The notes: generated by a model not told the origin, from the letters alone. A DNA stretch of 64,000 bases from an uncultured Nonlabens sp. (GCA_947491755.1 CANLKV010000002.1:620001-684000), one strand, 5' to 3'. Numbered from the stretch's first letter, positions 50,173 through 59,164 are shown. Translations and numbers: made by a program.

Positions 50173-52074
50173 TTACTCTTCTTCTTTGGAAGCTTTCTTA
50201 GACTTCTTGGCTGGTGCAGCAGGAGCTTTACCTTCCATTCTATCCTTTAAAGCTTGAAGTTTTGAGTTTGCATCACCTAGCGTAGGCTTGTCTGCCTCTT
50301 GTTGCTGTTTTGCAGCTTGCTTGACGATTTTAGCTTCTTCTTCTTTGTGAATCACCATGTGAGAACCTACGACACGCTTAAATTCTTTATTGAATTCAAT
50401 TATTTCGATTTCTGCTTTCTCACCTTTACCTAGCTTAGAACCGTCCTCTTTCTCAAGGTGACGCGTAGGAATAAATACAGTGATATCATCGTTAAATTTG
50501 ATTACAGCACCTTTGTCAACCATTTCGGTAATTTCGACTTCATGCTTAGTACCTACACCAAACTCAGCCTCATATTTATCCCATGGATTGTCTTTAGTTT
50601 GCTTGTGACCTAATGATAGCTTGCGTCCATTTACATCTAGCTCTAGAACTACTACATCCAGTTTATCACCTACTGCACAGAATTCTGATGGGTGTTTGAT
50701 TTTCTTAGTCCAGGATAAGTCAGAGATGTAAATTAATCCATCTACTCCTTCTTCTAGCTCAACAAAAACTCCAAAGTTTGTAAAGTTTCTTACAACTCCT
50801 GTGTGCTTAGAGCCTACAGGATACTTAGAAGTAATATCTGTCCAAGGGTCTTGTGTCAATTGCTTCATACCTAGAGACATCTTACGATCTTCTCTATCCA
50901 CAGTCAATACTTGTGCCTCGATAGTATCTCCTACCTTAACAAAGTCACCAGCACTTCTTAAGTGCGTAGACCATGACATTTCAGAAACGTGAACAAGTCC
51001 TTCAACTCCTTCTTCTACCTCTACAAATGCACCGTAGTCTGCAATAACAACTACCTTACCTTTCACTTTATCACCTGGCTTGATCTTATCAGACAATGCC
51101 TCCCATGGGTGCGCTTCTAGTTGTTTCAATCCTAACTGGATGCGTGACTTATCTTCATCAAAGTCAAGGATTACCACGTTAAGAGTTTGATCTAGTTCTA
51201 CAACCTCGTTAGGGTGGTTGATACGAGACCATGATAAGTCTGTAATGTGTACCAGTCCATCAACACCTCCTAGATCAACAAATACACCGTAAGAAGTAAT
51301 GTTTTTAACTACACCTTCTAGTACTTGTCCTTTTTCTAGACGAGAGATGATTTCTTTCTTCTGCTCTTCAATATCTGCCTCGATAAGTGCTTTATGAGAA
51401 ACAACGACATTTTTAAACTCGTGGTTGATCTTAACCACCTTAAATTCCATTGTTTTATCTACATATGCGTCATAATCGCGAATAGGCTTCACATCGATTT
51501 GCGATCCTGGAAGGAAGGCCTCGATACCGAATACGTCTACGATCATACCACCTTTCGTACGGCATTTTACATAACCATTAACGATCTCGCCAGTATCATG
51601 TGCATTGTTAACACGCTCCCATGCTTTGATCAAACGAGCTTTACGGTGCGACAAGATCAATTGACCTGTGGCATCCTCGCGTACATCTACCAGTACTTCT
51701 ACCGTATCACCTACCTTCAAGTGTGGGTTGTAACGGAACTCGTTAAGAGAGATAACACCTTCAGACTTTGCATTGATATCAATAATCGCGTCACGATCTG
51801 TTATCTTAATCACCTTACCTTCGATCACATCGTTATCGATGGTGTCTACAAAGTTCTCGGCAACTAGCTTTTCAAAAGCTTTAAGTTGATCCTCATCTAC
51901 TTTCTCAATACCTTCACTGTAACGTTCCCAGTCAAAAGTGTCTAGAAATTCTTGAGGGTCTTGTGCAGGCTTTGTCTCAACTGGAGTTGATGCTTCTACC
52001 TGCTCTTGAACTTGGTTTTCAGTCGCACCTTCTTGTGCTGCCTCAAGCTCTTTTTTTGTTGTTTCTTCAGCCAT
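50173..52074 (-). CDS. rpsA: 30S ribosomal protein S1
   Basis: The 633-residue protein has about six S1 RNA-binding repeats (for example GQVLEGVVKNITSYGVFVDLGG, GDKVKGKVVVIADYGAFVEVEEG and GSKHTGVVRNFTNFGVFVELEEG, quoted in part), an acidic N-terminal extension of about 55 residues rich in Glu/Gln/Thr, and a Lys-rich C-terminus. S1 helps load mRNA on the 30S subunit, which is relevant in a phylum with weak Shine-Dalgarno sequences. Start at ATG 52074 (MAEETTKKELEA). A leader with a 5' hairpin and a terminator frame the gene. Confidence 0.95.
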   Translation of the reverse strand: MAEETTKKELEAAQEGATENQVQEQVEASTPVETKPAQDPQEFLDTFDWERYSEGIEKVDEDQLKAFEKLVAENFVDTIDNDVIEGKVIKITDRDAIIDINAKSEGVISLNEFRYNPHLKVGDTVEVLVDVREDATGQLILSHRKARLIKAWERVNNAHDTGEIVNGYVKCRTKGGMIVDVFGIEAFLPGSQIDVKPIRDYDAYVDKTMEFKVVKINHEFKNVVVSHKALIEADIEEQKKEIISRLEKGQVLEGVVKNITSYGVFVDLGGVDGLVHITDLSWSRINHPNEVVELDQTLNVVILDFDEDKSRIQLGLKQLEAHPWEALSDKIKPGDKVKGKVVVIADYGAFVEVEEGVEGLVHVSEMSWSTHLRSAGDFVKVGDTIEAQVLTVDREDRKMSLGMKQLTQDPWTDITSKYPVGSKHTGVVRNFTNFGVFVELEEGVDGLIYISDLSWTKKIKHPSEFCAVGDKLDVVVLELDVNGRKLSLGHKQTKDNPWDKYEAEFGVGTKHEVEITEMVDKGAVIKFNDDITVFIPTRHLEKEDGSKLGKGEKAEIEIIEFNKEFKRVVGSHMVIHKEEEAKIVKQAAKQQQEADKPTLGDANSKLQALKDRMEGKAPAAPAKKSKKASKEEE

Positions 52075-52159
52075 ATTTGTTGCTGATTAAAATTTGTATT
52101 CTAGGGTCTGCCGAAAACTTATAGAAACTTCCCTAGAAGATTTTTATAATGATTTGATT

Positions 52160-52201
52160 CCCAAACGGTTTTCGTCTTCTCGTTTTGGGAGTGCAAAATT
52201 A
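52160..52201 (-). promoter_or_regulatory. rpsA promoter and 5' leader hairpin
   Basis: On the minus strand TAATTTTG (complement of 52194-52201) fits the -7 element. The predicted transcript then opens directly with an imperfect stem, CCCAAAACG pairing with CGTTTGGG (52181-52189 with 52160-52167), about 85 bases before the ATG. Such a 5'-end stem could protect the mRNA or take part in S1 autoregulation; this is inference. Confidence 0.45.
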
Positions 52202-52481
52202 CAACTCTTTTTAATTATTTCCTACTCATGTTTTAGCATATTCCCATCTAGCCTCCTCTTTTCACAACATTACATGTTCTAAGGCGTCTATTGAATTCGC
52301 TTTCGCGAAAGCGTACTTCCTAACAACCTTATCTATCAAGAGTCTCTTATTTTATGACGATATTACTTTGTGCAACCATCGGGACCATCATAAAATAAAC
52401 CTAGCTCTTTCTCAACAAATAGCAACTACTTAAGTTCTATTAATGGCATTATTTCTGTTTGTATTTTTACCGTATTAAATA
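52202..52481. other. Intergenic region upstream of rpsA and the lipoprotein gene
   Basis: This AT-rich stretch between divergent genes contains one perfect palindrome copy (52298-52313) and presumably the lipoprotein promoter. I see no other gene, RNA or clear terminator in it. Confidence 0.5.
52298..52313. repeat. Dispersed palindrome copy 13 (perfect, intergenic)
   Basis: A perfect copy lies between the divergent rpsA and lipoprotein genes. Confidence 0.95.
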
Positions 52482-52991
52482 ATGATTATGAATTACACCT
52501 CGCTTATCGCTAGCTTTATTTTAATAGGTTTACTGGCATCATGCAATGAAAAACCCGTTGTTATAGACGACCCTCGCAATCACCCAGAACTTTATAAAAA
52601 AGTAGATACGACGGCCAGGGTAAAAGGTATGGAAGTACTGAAACAAGATGTGTATTTAAACGATCTGGACCCTAATGCGGGTATGGCGATTGAAAAGGAT
52701 CAAATCAATCTTTTTTATCGGTCTGAAGAAGATAGTATTGACGATTATTATGACTATGTGGTAAATCAAACCTATCAAGGGAAAGACTATGCAGATCAAG
52801 GCATAAGCTATTTACACTTGATACGCGATGGAGATTCTTTACACTACGAGATTATTGCAAACAATAGGAATGTATTGAGGTTTAAATATTTAGGAGACGA
52901 TAGTATACACGAATTTTTCCCTGCAAAGAAACCAGGAAAGATGCCTATTATTTTACCTAACGATACTACCGATGAGGAGCTAGAAAACTAG
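52482..52991 (+). CDS. Lipoprotein of unknown function
   Basis: The 169-residue protein has a lipoprotein signal ending IGLLASC, so it is probably anchored to the outer membrane or periplasmic face. The mature part is acidic (many Asp/Glu) with a repeat-free body (DDYYDYVVNQTYQGKDYADQ, HLIRDGDSLHYEII). ATG 52482 or 52488 may be the start. It is convergent with cmk, 6 bp apart. I recognise no domain. Confidence 0.68.
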   Translation: MIMNYTSLIASFILIGLLASCNEKPVVIDDPRNHPELYKKVDTTARVKGMEVLKQDVYLNDLDPNAGMAIEKDQINLFYRSEEDSIDDYYDYVVNQTYQGKDYADQGISYLHLIRDGDSLHYEIIANNRNVLRFKYLGDDSIHEFFPAKKPGKMPIILPNDTTDEELEN

Positions 52992-52997
52992 TGTTTT

Positions 52998-53687
52998 TTA
53001 ACCCATTCTAGAAGCAGCCCACTGCAACAATGTGTTGAATTGGGTTTTGCGGTCCATATGGCTCGTATCCAGCAGTAAGGCATCAGGCGCTTGTACCAGT
53101 GGACTATCGGCTCTTGTAGAGTCAATGCGATCTCTTTCAATTACATTTTCTAAGACCTCGTCGTATTGTATCGCATCACCACGTTCTTTAAGCTCATCAT
53201 AACGCCGCTGTGCTCTTACTTGTGGTGCGGCGGTCATAAAGACTTTCAAATCGGCATCTGGAAAAACCACGGTTCCTATATCTCTACCATCCATGACCAC
53301 GCCTTTTGCCGCACCCATTTTTTGTTGTTGTTCTACAAGTTTTGAACGCACGGCAGATATAGCTGCTATTTGACTTACAACACCACTTACCTCTAACGTA
53401 CGTATCTCTTTTTCTATGTTATGCCCGTTCAGGTAAACCTCGTTATCCTCAGTAGTGGGATTGCGTTCAAATGCGATATGAATTTTTTCTAGCTTTTCAA
53501 TCAGCAGCTCTTTATTTACCGTCTTATGATGGATTAATCCATTTTGAAGAGCAAATAAGGCTACGGCCCTGTACATAGCACCCGTGTCGACGTACAAATA
53601 ACCCAACTCCTGGGCAAGTTGTTTTGCAACGGTACTTTTGCCCGTGCTAGAATGGCCATCAATGGCTATGGTAATCTTGCATTTCAT
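52998..53687 (-). CDS. cmk: Cytidylate kinase
   Basis: The 229-residue P-loop kinase phosphorylates CMP and dCMP with ATP. The Walker A motif is GHSSTGKST near residue 11. Also visible are VDTGAMYRAVALFA, the MDGRDIGTVVFPDADLKVFM segment, and RDRIDSTRADSPL as lid. It lies 2 bp after the porQ stop, so porQ and cmk are one transcript. Confidence 0.95.
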   Translation of the reverse strand: MKCKITIAIDGHSSTGKSTVAKQLAQELGYLYVDTGAMYRAVALFALQNGLIHHKTVNKELLIEKLEKIHIAFERNPTTEDNEVYLNGHNIEKEIRTLEVSGVVSQIAAISAVRSKLVEQQQKMGAAKGVVMDGRDIGTVVFPDADLKVFMTAAPQVRAQRRYDELKERGDAIQYDEVLENVIERDRIDSTRADSPLVQAPDALLLDTSHMDRKTQFNTLLQWAASRMG

Positions 53688-53689
53688 AA

Positions 53690-54712
53690 TTATTGCAAGT
53701 TAATATTTACACCTAAAAAACTAGTATGCGAGGCCAGACTATACCGTGCATGCGAGTAACTAAATCTTAACTTATTGATCTTTAATGAAAAACCAGCGCT
53801 TAAACCAGAAAATGCACGAACATCTTGAATACGCAGTTCTTCTGCCCTGCGGAAACTGTAGCCTAGCCGCAGCTGGAAATCATCTTCGGGAAAAATTTCT
53901 ACTCCCAGTACCGTGTGGCGTAAAGCATTGTTAAAAAAGCCCGGCTCATCGCTTAAGACATTCCCATCAAGATCCCGTTGCGCAATGGCATCGTTAGTAA
54001 ACGTGAGGTCCCATTGTTGCAAATTTTCTAAAGTCACGTGCAATCGCAAGGGCAATGTGCGCATGGTATTTGAAAAGCCTACCGCAATTTCTAATGGTAA
54101 TTTTTCATACACCTCATTATAAGCGGTAAACTGGGTACCTATATTACGCATGACCAACGCACCACGTATCGCTTTATCCTCGTCGTAATAAAGCAAACCT
54201 AAATCTACTGCACCGCCTAAAGATGTAAAGTTTTCCAATTGTGAACTGATCAATTTTACATTAGCTCCTACATAAAAATCAGAAAACGGAATATTATAAG
54301 CGTATCCCACAGATACTGCTACCTCATTCCCACCAAATTCTCCTGTACTATTACCTTGCTCGTCAAAACCATCAAATGTTCCATAATTAAGATAAGTTAC
54401 CCCTGCGTGAATGGTTTGCACACGGCGGTCCCAGGTATAGGCATAACTAGCTGTTCCATAATTAATATCTCCTAGATAATTGACATAATTAACTTGTAAC
54501 TGGTTGTCCATTTTGGCATTGATCGTGGCTGGGTTGTAAATAGCTGTGGTAGGATCGTAGCCCACAGCGGTCAACACACGACCACCTAGCGCAGCTTGCT
54601 TAGTGCTAGAAACCAGATTAAGAAACTGATAGGTAGCCCTACCTCCTATCTGTGCTTGCATAACAGCAGTATAAAAGCAAGTGGTAAAAAAGATTATTAA
54701 GGACTGGCGCAT
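53690..54712 (-). CDS. porQ: Type IX secretion system component PorQ
   Basis: The 340-residue outer-membrane protein has a signal peptide (ending AVMQAQIG), a long beta-barrel pattern (YNPATINAKMDNQLQVNYVNYLG, VAVSVGYAYNIPFSDFYVGANVKL, quoted in part), and a terminal strand of aromatic character (FLGVNINLQ). PorQ is part of the T9SS, with which this phylum exports gliding adhesins and enzymes; it takes part in surface retention of cargo with PorU and PorV. It is 2 bp upstream of cmk. No other T9SS gene is in the window. Confidence 0.85.
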   Translation of the reverse strand: MRQSLIIFFTTCFYTAVMQAQIGGRATYQFLNLVSSTKQAALGGRVLTAVGYDPTTAIYNPATINAKMDNQLQVNYVNYLGDINYGTASYAYTWDRRVQTIHAGVTYLNYGTFDGFDEQGNSTGEFGGNEVAVSVGYAYNIPFSDFYVGANVKLISSQLENFTSLGGAVDLGLLYYDEDKAIRGALVMRNIGTQFTAYNEVYEKLPLEIAVGFSNTMRTLPLRLHVTLENLQQWDLTFTNDAIAQRDLDGNVLSDEPGFFNNALRHTVLGVEIFPEDDFQLRLGYSFRRAEELRIQDVRAFSGLSAGFSLKINKLRFSYSHARYSLASHTSFLGVNINLQ

Positions 54713-54912
54713 TAAAAAGTGGTGAGTTGCACAACTGTAACGATTGCAAGTTTAATTTATTTTGAGTCGTGGATAAAGAGATCACGCATATTTATAGCAT
54801 TCCTGGCACGAGTAAACCTAATAAGAGATCATCTAAAAAAAAGAGAGCGTTAACTTAACACTCGCACAACTGGTAAGGCTAGCTTTTTTACCTTTGTTTC
54901 TCAAATCATATC

Positions 54913-55326
54913 ATGACTTTTACTACGTGGGAATTAATTAAATTATGTATAGATGTGGGGCTTTTAGTCCTTATATGGATGGTACAACTGGTGGTTTACC
55001 CTAGTTTTTGCCATTATAGCATGTCTGGTTTTCATCGCTGGCATGTCATTTATATGAGAAATATCACATACATAGTACTCCCATTAATGCTGGGTCAGTT
55101 GGTATGTTCAGGATGGTTGCTTTACACTAGTAATTTTGCGCTAATTCCTATCATTGATTTTATCCTTGTTAGTTCCATGTGGCTTTCTACAGCGCTATTT
55201 TACAAACCATTACATGAAAAGCTTGTAGTCAAAAAATTTGACGTACTACTGTGTAAAAGACTAGACACTACCAACTGGTGGCGTACAGCAATATGGACAG
55301 TCATTGTTTTGCTTCATTTTATTTAA
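54913..55326 (+). CDS. Polytopic membrane protein of unknown function
   Basis: The 137-residue protein has about four transmembrane helices (residues 9-28, 47-64, 76-94, 119-136), with conserved-looking polar residues in VVYPSFCHY, FHRWHVIYMRNITY and YKPLHEKL. The arrangement resembles small flavobacterial membrane proteins of the DUF1772-like kind, but this is weak. It is alone between non-coding stretches, so it is likely monocistronic. Function is unknown. Confidence 0.6.
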   Translation: MTFTTWELIKLCIDVGLLVLIWMVQLVVYPSFCHYSMSGFHRWHVIYMRNITYIVLPLMLGQLVCSGWLLYTSNFALIPIIDFILVSSMWLSTALFYKPLHEKLVVKKFDVLLCKRLDTTNWWRTAIWTVIVLLHFI

Positions 55327-55518
55327 GGTAGGCATATTTTACTTTTTGGTGTTTTCACCTATTTAAGTCTGCTATTCCATTTTAGCCTTTTTTTATGATA
55401 TTAGAAAACACCGTTTCTTCCATTCACTAGATGATTTCTTCCTTTTCGATTTTTTTTAACTCAGCATCTTTTTTTTAAAATCAAACCTAAAAATACGTTC
55501 AAAAGGTTGTTATTACTA

Positions 55519-55534
55519 CGCTTTCGCGAAAGCG
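55519..55534. repeat. Dispersed palindrome copy 14 (perfect, intergenic)
   Basis: A perfect copy lies in the intergenic region upstream of the DUF4870 operon. Confidence 0.95.
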
Positions 55535-55604
55535 TAACTCAATCACAATCAAAAATATTAAAATAATATGGTACTTTGTATTGCATAATACCTTCTTTTA
55601 GATA

Positions 55605-55612
55605 TATATTTG
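55605..55612 (+). promoter_or_regulatory. Predicted -7 element of the DUF4870/PadR/PspC operon
   Basis: TATATTTG fits TAnnTTTG, 19 bp before the first start codon. TTTG at 55575-55578 lies 26 bp upstream, longer than the usual spacer. Confidence 0.42.
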
Positions 55613-55631
55613 CATAAGAAAATATTAGGTC

Positions 55632-56132
55632 ATGGAAGAAAACTTATCAAACAATCACAACAACATCGCCATGGGGATTCATTTAGCCACTTTTGGCAAA
55701 TGGATTTTGCCATTAGGCAATTTTATCCTTCCCATATTATTACGGATGGTCAATTCAAAGAAATCAGATTTTATAGACCGGCATGGTAAACAGGCAATTA
55801 ATTTTCAATTGAGTATCACTCTCTACACCGCTATACTGGCATTGATAGGTGGAGGTGTCATTATAGGTAGCATGATATCCGGCGGTCCGGCATTGTGGGA
55901 ACATTTTGACAGGGATTACTTCCCTTTTTCTGAAAATATGGGCATTTTTTCTACCATAGTAGCAAGCGGTATTATATGTGGCACTTTGATTTTTGCACTT
56001 GCCGTAGTAGATCTAGTGTGTACCATAAAAGCGGCAGTAAAGGCCCATGATGGTCAGGCATACACCTACCCGCTTACCATCAATTTTATCCCTCACCACA
56101 CCACGGTAGAAAAAGATTCAAATACAAATTAA
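55632..56132 (+). CDS. DUF4870 membrane protein
   Basis: The 166-residue protein fits DUF4870, a family of small membrane proteins: NIAMGIHLATFGKWILPLGNFILPILL (quoted in part) at the N-terminus, the FIDRHGKQAINFQ motif, and three to four transmembrane helices. It is 1 bp upstream of a PadR regulator in an operon with PspC and, further on, DUF2807. Its role, perhaps linked to envelope stress, is inferred from the neighbours only. Confidence 0.82.
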   Translation: MEENLSNNHNNIAMGIHLATFGKWILPLGNFILPILLRMVNSKKSDFIDRHGKQAINFQLSITLYTAILALIGGGVIIGSMISGGPALWEHFDRDYFPFSENMGIFSTIVASGIICGTLIFALAVVDLVCTIKAAVKAHDGQAYTYPLTINFIPHHTTVEKDSNTN

Positions 56133-56133
56133 T

Positions 56134-56475
56134 ATGAAGATAGAAAACACAAAAGCGCAAATGCGCAAGGGCGTGCTCGAGTACTGCATTCTATCCATTC
56201 TTAAAGAAGAGGATGCCTATGTTGCAGAAATCCTTGATACGTTAAAGGATGCTAAGCTGCTGGTAGTGGAAGGTACCATCTATCCACTACTTACTCGATT
56301 GAAAAACGCAGGACTTTTAAATTATCGCTGGGAAGAAAGTACGAGTGGTCCGCCACGGAAGTATTACGGACTGACTGAAACAGGGAAGATTTTTCTAACC
56401 GAATTATCTGGGACCTGGGACGATTTAAAAAATGCTGTAAACATTGTTACCAAACCTAAAACTACAAGATCATGA
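56134..56475 (+). CDS. PadR-family transcriptional regulator
   Basis: The 113-residue protein is a winged-helix regulator of the PadR type: MRKGVLEYCILSILKEEDAYVAEILDTL, VVEGTIYPLLTRLKNAGLL, and PPRKYYGLTETGK (quoted in part). PadR proteins are often repressors of the operon they are in. Its stop overlaps the PspC-protein start as ATGA, a tight coupling. The most likely target is the operon promoter upstream of the DUF4870 gene. Confidence 0.93.
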   Translation: MKIENTKAQMRKGVLEYCILSILKEEDAYVAEILDTLKDAKLLVVEGTIYPLLTRLKNAGLLNYRWEESTSGPPRKYYGLTETGKIFLTELSGTWDDLKNAVNIVTKPKTTRS

Positions 56476-58199
56476 ACAAAACCGTTAATATAAACCTTGC
56501 TGGGCTGTTTTTTCATATAGACGAGAACGCCTTTGATAGATTGCAGCGATACCTGGCTGCTGTGCGCAAATCATTTGCTGGTACTAGCGGTGCAGACGAG
56601 ATTATGTCTGATATCGAATCTAGAATAGCTGAATTATTTCTTGAGAAAAGGGCAAATGACCAGCAAGTCATCTCTATCAACCATGTAGAGGATGTGATTG
56701 AGATCATGGGGCAACCTGAGGATTATGAGGTAGATGAGGATATTTTTGACGAGGGACCCTCTCGATCTAAATCGACCTATAATTATAAGAGAAATAAACA
56801 ATTATTTCGCGATAGTCAGAATGGCTATATAGGTGGTGTCAGTGCTGGTATAGGGCATTTTGTAGGTCTAGACGCCATCTGGGTGCGGCTATTATGGCTA
56901 TTATTTGCCTTTATTACTGTAGGGTGGGCAGTTCCTATCTATATTTTACTTTGGATCTTTGTGCCAGATGCGGTCACGACCAATCAACGTTTAACTATGA
57001 TGGGGAAAGACGTCAACATAAGCAATATAGAAGAAAATTTTAAAGCGGGTTTTAAGACTGTGGTTGACGGGCAGACCGACGCCAGCCACCATATTGTAGG
57101 TCAAAAAGGAAAGCGGGCAACCGTTCGCTTTTTTAATGCCACAGGACGTTTTATTCTAGGTATTTGTAAAGCTTTAGTAAAACTGATAGGTCTGCTATTA
57201 TTTCTTGTAAGTACCATTGCACTAGTCGCTCTGATTGTATCAACTATTACTGCTAGCGCGGTATCCATAGAGGGGTACAGCCTTCTCAATTTAATGGATC
57301 TTGCGGTACCTACAGGAGAGACAACCACATGGCTGGTGGTTGCTGTAGTGCTGGTAGCGGGAATTCCTTTATTTCTACTGGCAGTGCTAGGCTTAAAACT
57401 TCTTGTAAGTAACATGAAGGCCATGGGCTCCCGGACTTATCTAGCGATAAGTGCTGTATGGATTGTTGCGGTAATTGCAATGAGTATAATGATAGGAAAC
57501 ATAGTGGCTAGCCGAGCGATAGACGCCAGTGTGCAACAAACTGAAAAATTCTCCATCAATCAAGAAAAAGTCTTTGCTCTAGAACTAGAGGACACCCATG
57601 AGACTATTAAATTTAACCGTAATGGGGTGGGTATATTCATGGATGAGATTAATGGTGAACCTATCATCAAATATTATGACGTGCGCATTGCCGTGGGCAG
57701 TACCACAGACTCTCTGGCCCGTGTTGAATTGATACGCAAAGGCAAAGGAGCCAGTTTTGAAGATGCCAAAAGTAATGCCCGATTAATCGAATATGAATTT
57801 AAACTAACGGACAGTTCTTTTGTAGCTCCAGATTATTTTATTGTGCCACAAGATGCAGGAACAGGCTTGAATGATCTAGAAGTAATGATTTATCTGCCTG
57901 AAGGTACCCAGATGCGATTCGGTGATCGATTCAGTGAGCGATATAGATCCTACATAAGCAAGGATGCTTTTAAGCTAGGTAACAATATAGAGTATCTCTA
58001 CCAAATTACAGATGGCAAAGCGGTTTGTATCGACTGTCCCGTGATTGAAGAATTAGAGGAAGATAGGAAGATTGACACAGATAAAAACGCTGTTGCTATT
58101 GACAGTATAGATACATCTTCTAGCACCAACATACCAGAAAATGACGGCGACTGGAAATATGATGGTCAGGATGGTGTGATAAAAAAGCAAGCACCATGA
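56472..58199 (+). CDS. PspC-domain envelope-stress-like membrane protein
   Basis: The 575-residue protein has an N-terminal cytoplasmic part of about 100 residues (MNKTVNINLAGLFFHIDENA), a PspC domain at about residues 105-165 (LFRDSQNGYIGGVSAGIGHFVGLDAIWVRLLWLLF, quoted in part), further transmembrane helices to about residue 345, and a soluble C-terminal half rich in beta strands. It contains one CxxC-type motif near the end (VCIDCPV). PspC relates to the phage-shock response, which senses membrane damage. It is coupled to PadR by a 4-base overlap. Confidence 0.85.
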   Translation: MNKTVNINLAGLFFHIDENAFDRLQRYLAAVRKSFAGTSGADEIMSDIESRIAELFLEKRANDQQVISINHVEDVIEIMGQPEDYEVDEDIFDEGPSRSKSTYNYKRNKQLFRDSQNGYIGGVSAGIGHFVGLDAIWVRLLWLLFAFITVGWAVPIYILLWIFVPDAVTTNQRLTMMGKDVNISNIEENFKAGFKTVVDGQTDASHHIVGQKGKRATVRFFNATGRFILGICKALVKLIGLLLFLVSTIALVALIVSTITASAVSIEGYSLLNLMDLAVPTGETTTWLVVAVVLVAGIPLFLLAVLGLKLLVSNMKAMGSRTYLAISAVWIVAVIAMSIMIGNIVASRAIDASVQQTEKFSINQEKVFALELEDTHETIKFNRNGVGIFMDEINGEPIIKYYDVRIAVGSTTDSLARVELIRKGKGASFEDAKSNARLIEYEFKLTDSSFVAPDYFIVPQDAGTGLNDLEVMIYLPEGTQMRFGDRFSERYRSYISKDAFKLGNNIEYLYQITDGKAVCIDCPVIEELEEDRKIDTDKNAVAIDSIDTSSSTNIPENDGDWKYDGQDGVIKKQAP

Positions 58200-58258
58200 T
58201 CGCCTTTTTTTACTGGTTGCTCCACGGTTTATTGCTGTAATTTAGGCAATATATTAAG

Positions 58259-58287
58259 AATCGCTCCATTAGTTTGGGGCGATTTTT
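58259..58287 (+). terminator. Hairpin terminator after the PspC gene
   Basis: A 9-bp stem (58259-58267 with 58276-58284) is followed by a T-run. It ends the DUF4870/PadR/PspC transcript and lies just before the promoter of the DUF2807 gene. Confidence 0.7.
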
Positions 58288-58290
58288 AGT

Positions 58291-58298
58291 TAAATTTG
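58291..58298 (+). promoter_or_regulatory. Predicted -7 element of the DUF2807 gene
   Basis: TAAATTTG fits TAnnTTTG and ends 18 bp before the start codon. It directly follows the hairpin terminator, so the DUF2807 gene likely has its own promoter. Confidence 0.42.
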
Positions 58299-58316
58299 CA
58301 AGAAAAGATCAATTAA

Positions 58317-59144
58317 ATGAAAAATTACCTAGCTATTTCTCTGTTTTTTATATGTTTCGCTTTCGCGAAAGCGCAAGATCGTTCAAAAATAAAAGGCAAC
58401 AGAGATGTGACTATACAAGCAATTGAAGTAAAAGAGTTTGAAGAAATAAAAGTAGGAGAAGAACTAGAGGTGTTCATCTCGGAAGGGCTGGCCCCCAAAG
58501 TTACCGTTGAGACCGACTCTAATTTGCATCAATTTATTGAGGTGCGTGTAGTTAATGGTGTGCTTACCGTACGTACCCTTGCAGAAATACGCCGTAGTAA
58601 AGAATTGCGCATTAACATCACTTATACCCCACAACTTAACGTACTGACCGCTTATGACGAGGCCGAAATAAGCAGCGTCACCGATTTGAGATTGGAAAAC
58701 CTTCAAATAAACGTGAAAGACGATGCCAAAGTATTTTTAACAGGACGCGCGAGTAACCTTATTTTTAATGCAATGGCGGACAGTGAGTCTGAGTGTAATT
58801 TGCGTGGTGAAATAGCACAAGTAAATATAAACGGAAATGCTGAGGTAGAGGCTTTAATGAATTATTCTACTATTGATTTTGTAATGACCGATGGCGCTGA
58901 GGCTCGCATAGAAGGCGATGCTGGTGATGCCACCATGGTTCTAGAAGGCGATGCTCGATTGACCGCAGAAAATCTAGAGATAAGCGATCTTAAATTAAAC
59001 ATAACCAGAGACGCGATTGCCAGTATCAATGTAAAAGGCGATCTGGAGTTAAGAGCAAGTGGTGACGCTCAAGTGGAGTTGCATAACAGCCCGACTATTG
59101 AAATGGCAGAATTTGCAGGGAGTGCCGTATTGATGAAAAAATAA
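58317..59144 (+). CDS. DUF2807 (head GIN / autotransporter-adhesin-like) secreted protein
   Basis: The 275-residue protein has a signal peptide ending FAFAKAQD, of which residues 15-19 (AFAKA) come from the palindrome. The mature part fits DUF2807, a right-handed beta-helix-like repeat of strands with turns such as LTAYDEAEISSV, VKDDAKVFLTG, VNINGNAEVEAL, MTDGAEARIEG and VKGDLELRASGDAQVEL. Such proteins are usually found beside PadR/PspC genes in this phylum, as here. A role at the cell surface is likely. A terminator with a perfect palindromic structure follows. Confidence 0.85.
   Translation: MKNYLAISLFFICFAFAKAQDRSKIKGNRDVTIQAIEVKEFEEIKVGEELEVFISEGLAPKVTVETDSNLHQFIEVRVVNGVLTVRTLAEIRRSKELRINITYTPQLNVLTAYDEAEISSVTDLRLENLQINVKDDAKVFLTGRASNLIFNAMADSESECNLRGEIAQVNINGNAEVEALMNYSTIDFVMTDGAEARIEGDAGDATMVLEGDARLTAENLEISDLKLNITRDAIASINVKGDLELRASGDAQVELHNSPTIEMAEFAGSAVLMKK
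58358..58373. repeat. Dispersed palindrome copy 15 (perfect, in a signal peptide)
   Basis: A perfect copy encodes residues 15-19 (AFAKA), the end of the signal peptide of the DUF2807 protein. Confidence 0.95.
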
Positions 59145-59164
59145 GGAACACGTATGGAGTTTCT

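Larger units (their letters stand above)
55327..55631. other. AT-rich intergenic region before the DUF4870 operon
   Basis: The 305-bp stretch holds one perfect palindrome copy at 55519-55534 and TATATTTG at 55605-55612, a likely -7 element of the next gene. No gene or RNA is visible. Confidence 0.5.

Noticed and set aside
51394..51867. Open frame of 157 codons on the plus strand
   Set aside because: It is antisense to rpsA and is explained by the codon pattern of that gene.
52094..52282. Open frame of 62 codons upstream of rpsA
   Set aside because: It overlaps the rpsA leader and promoter on the other strand and shows no recognisable protein features.
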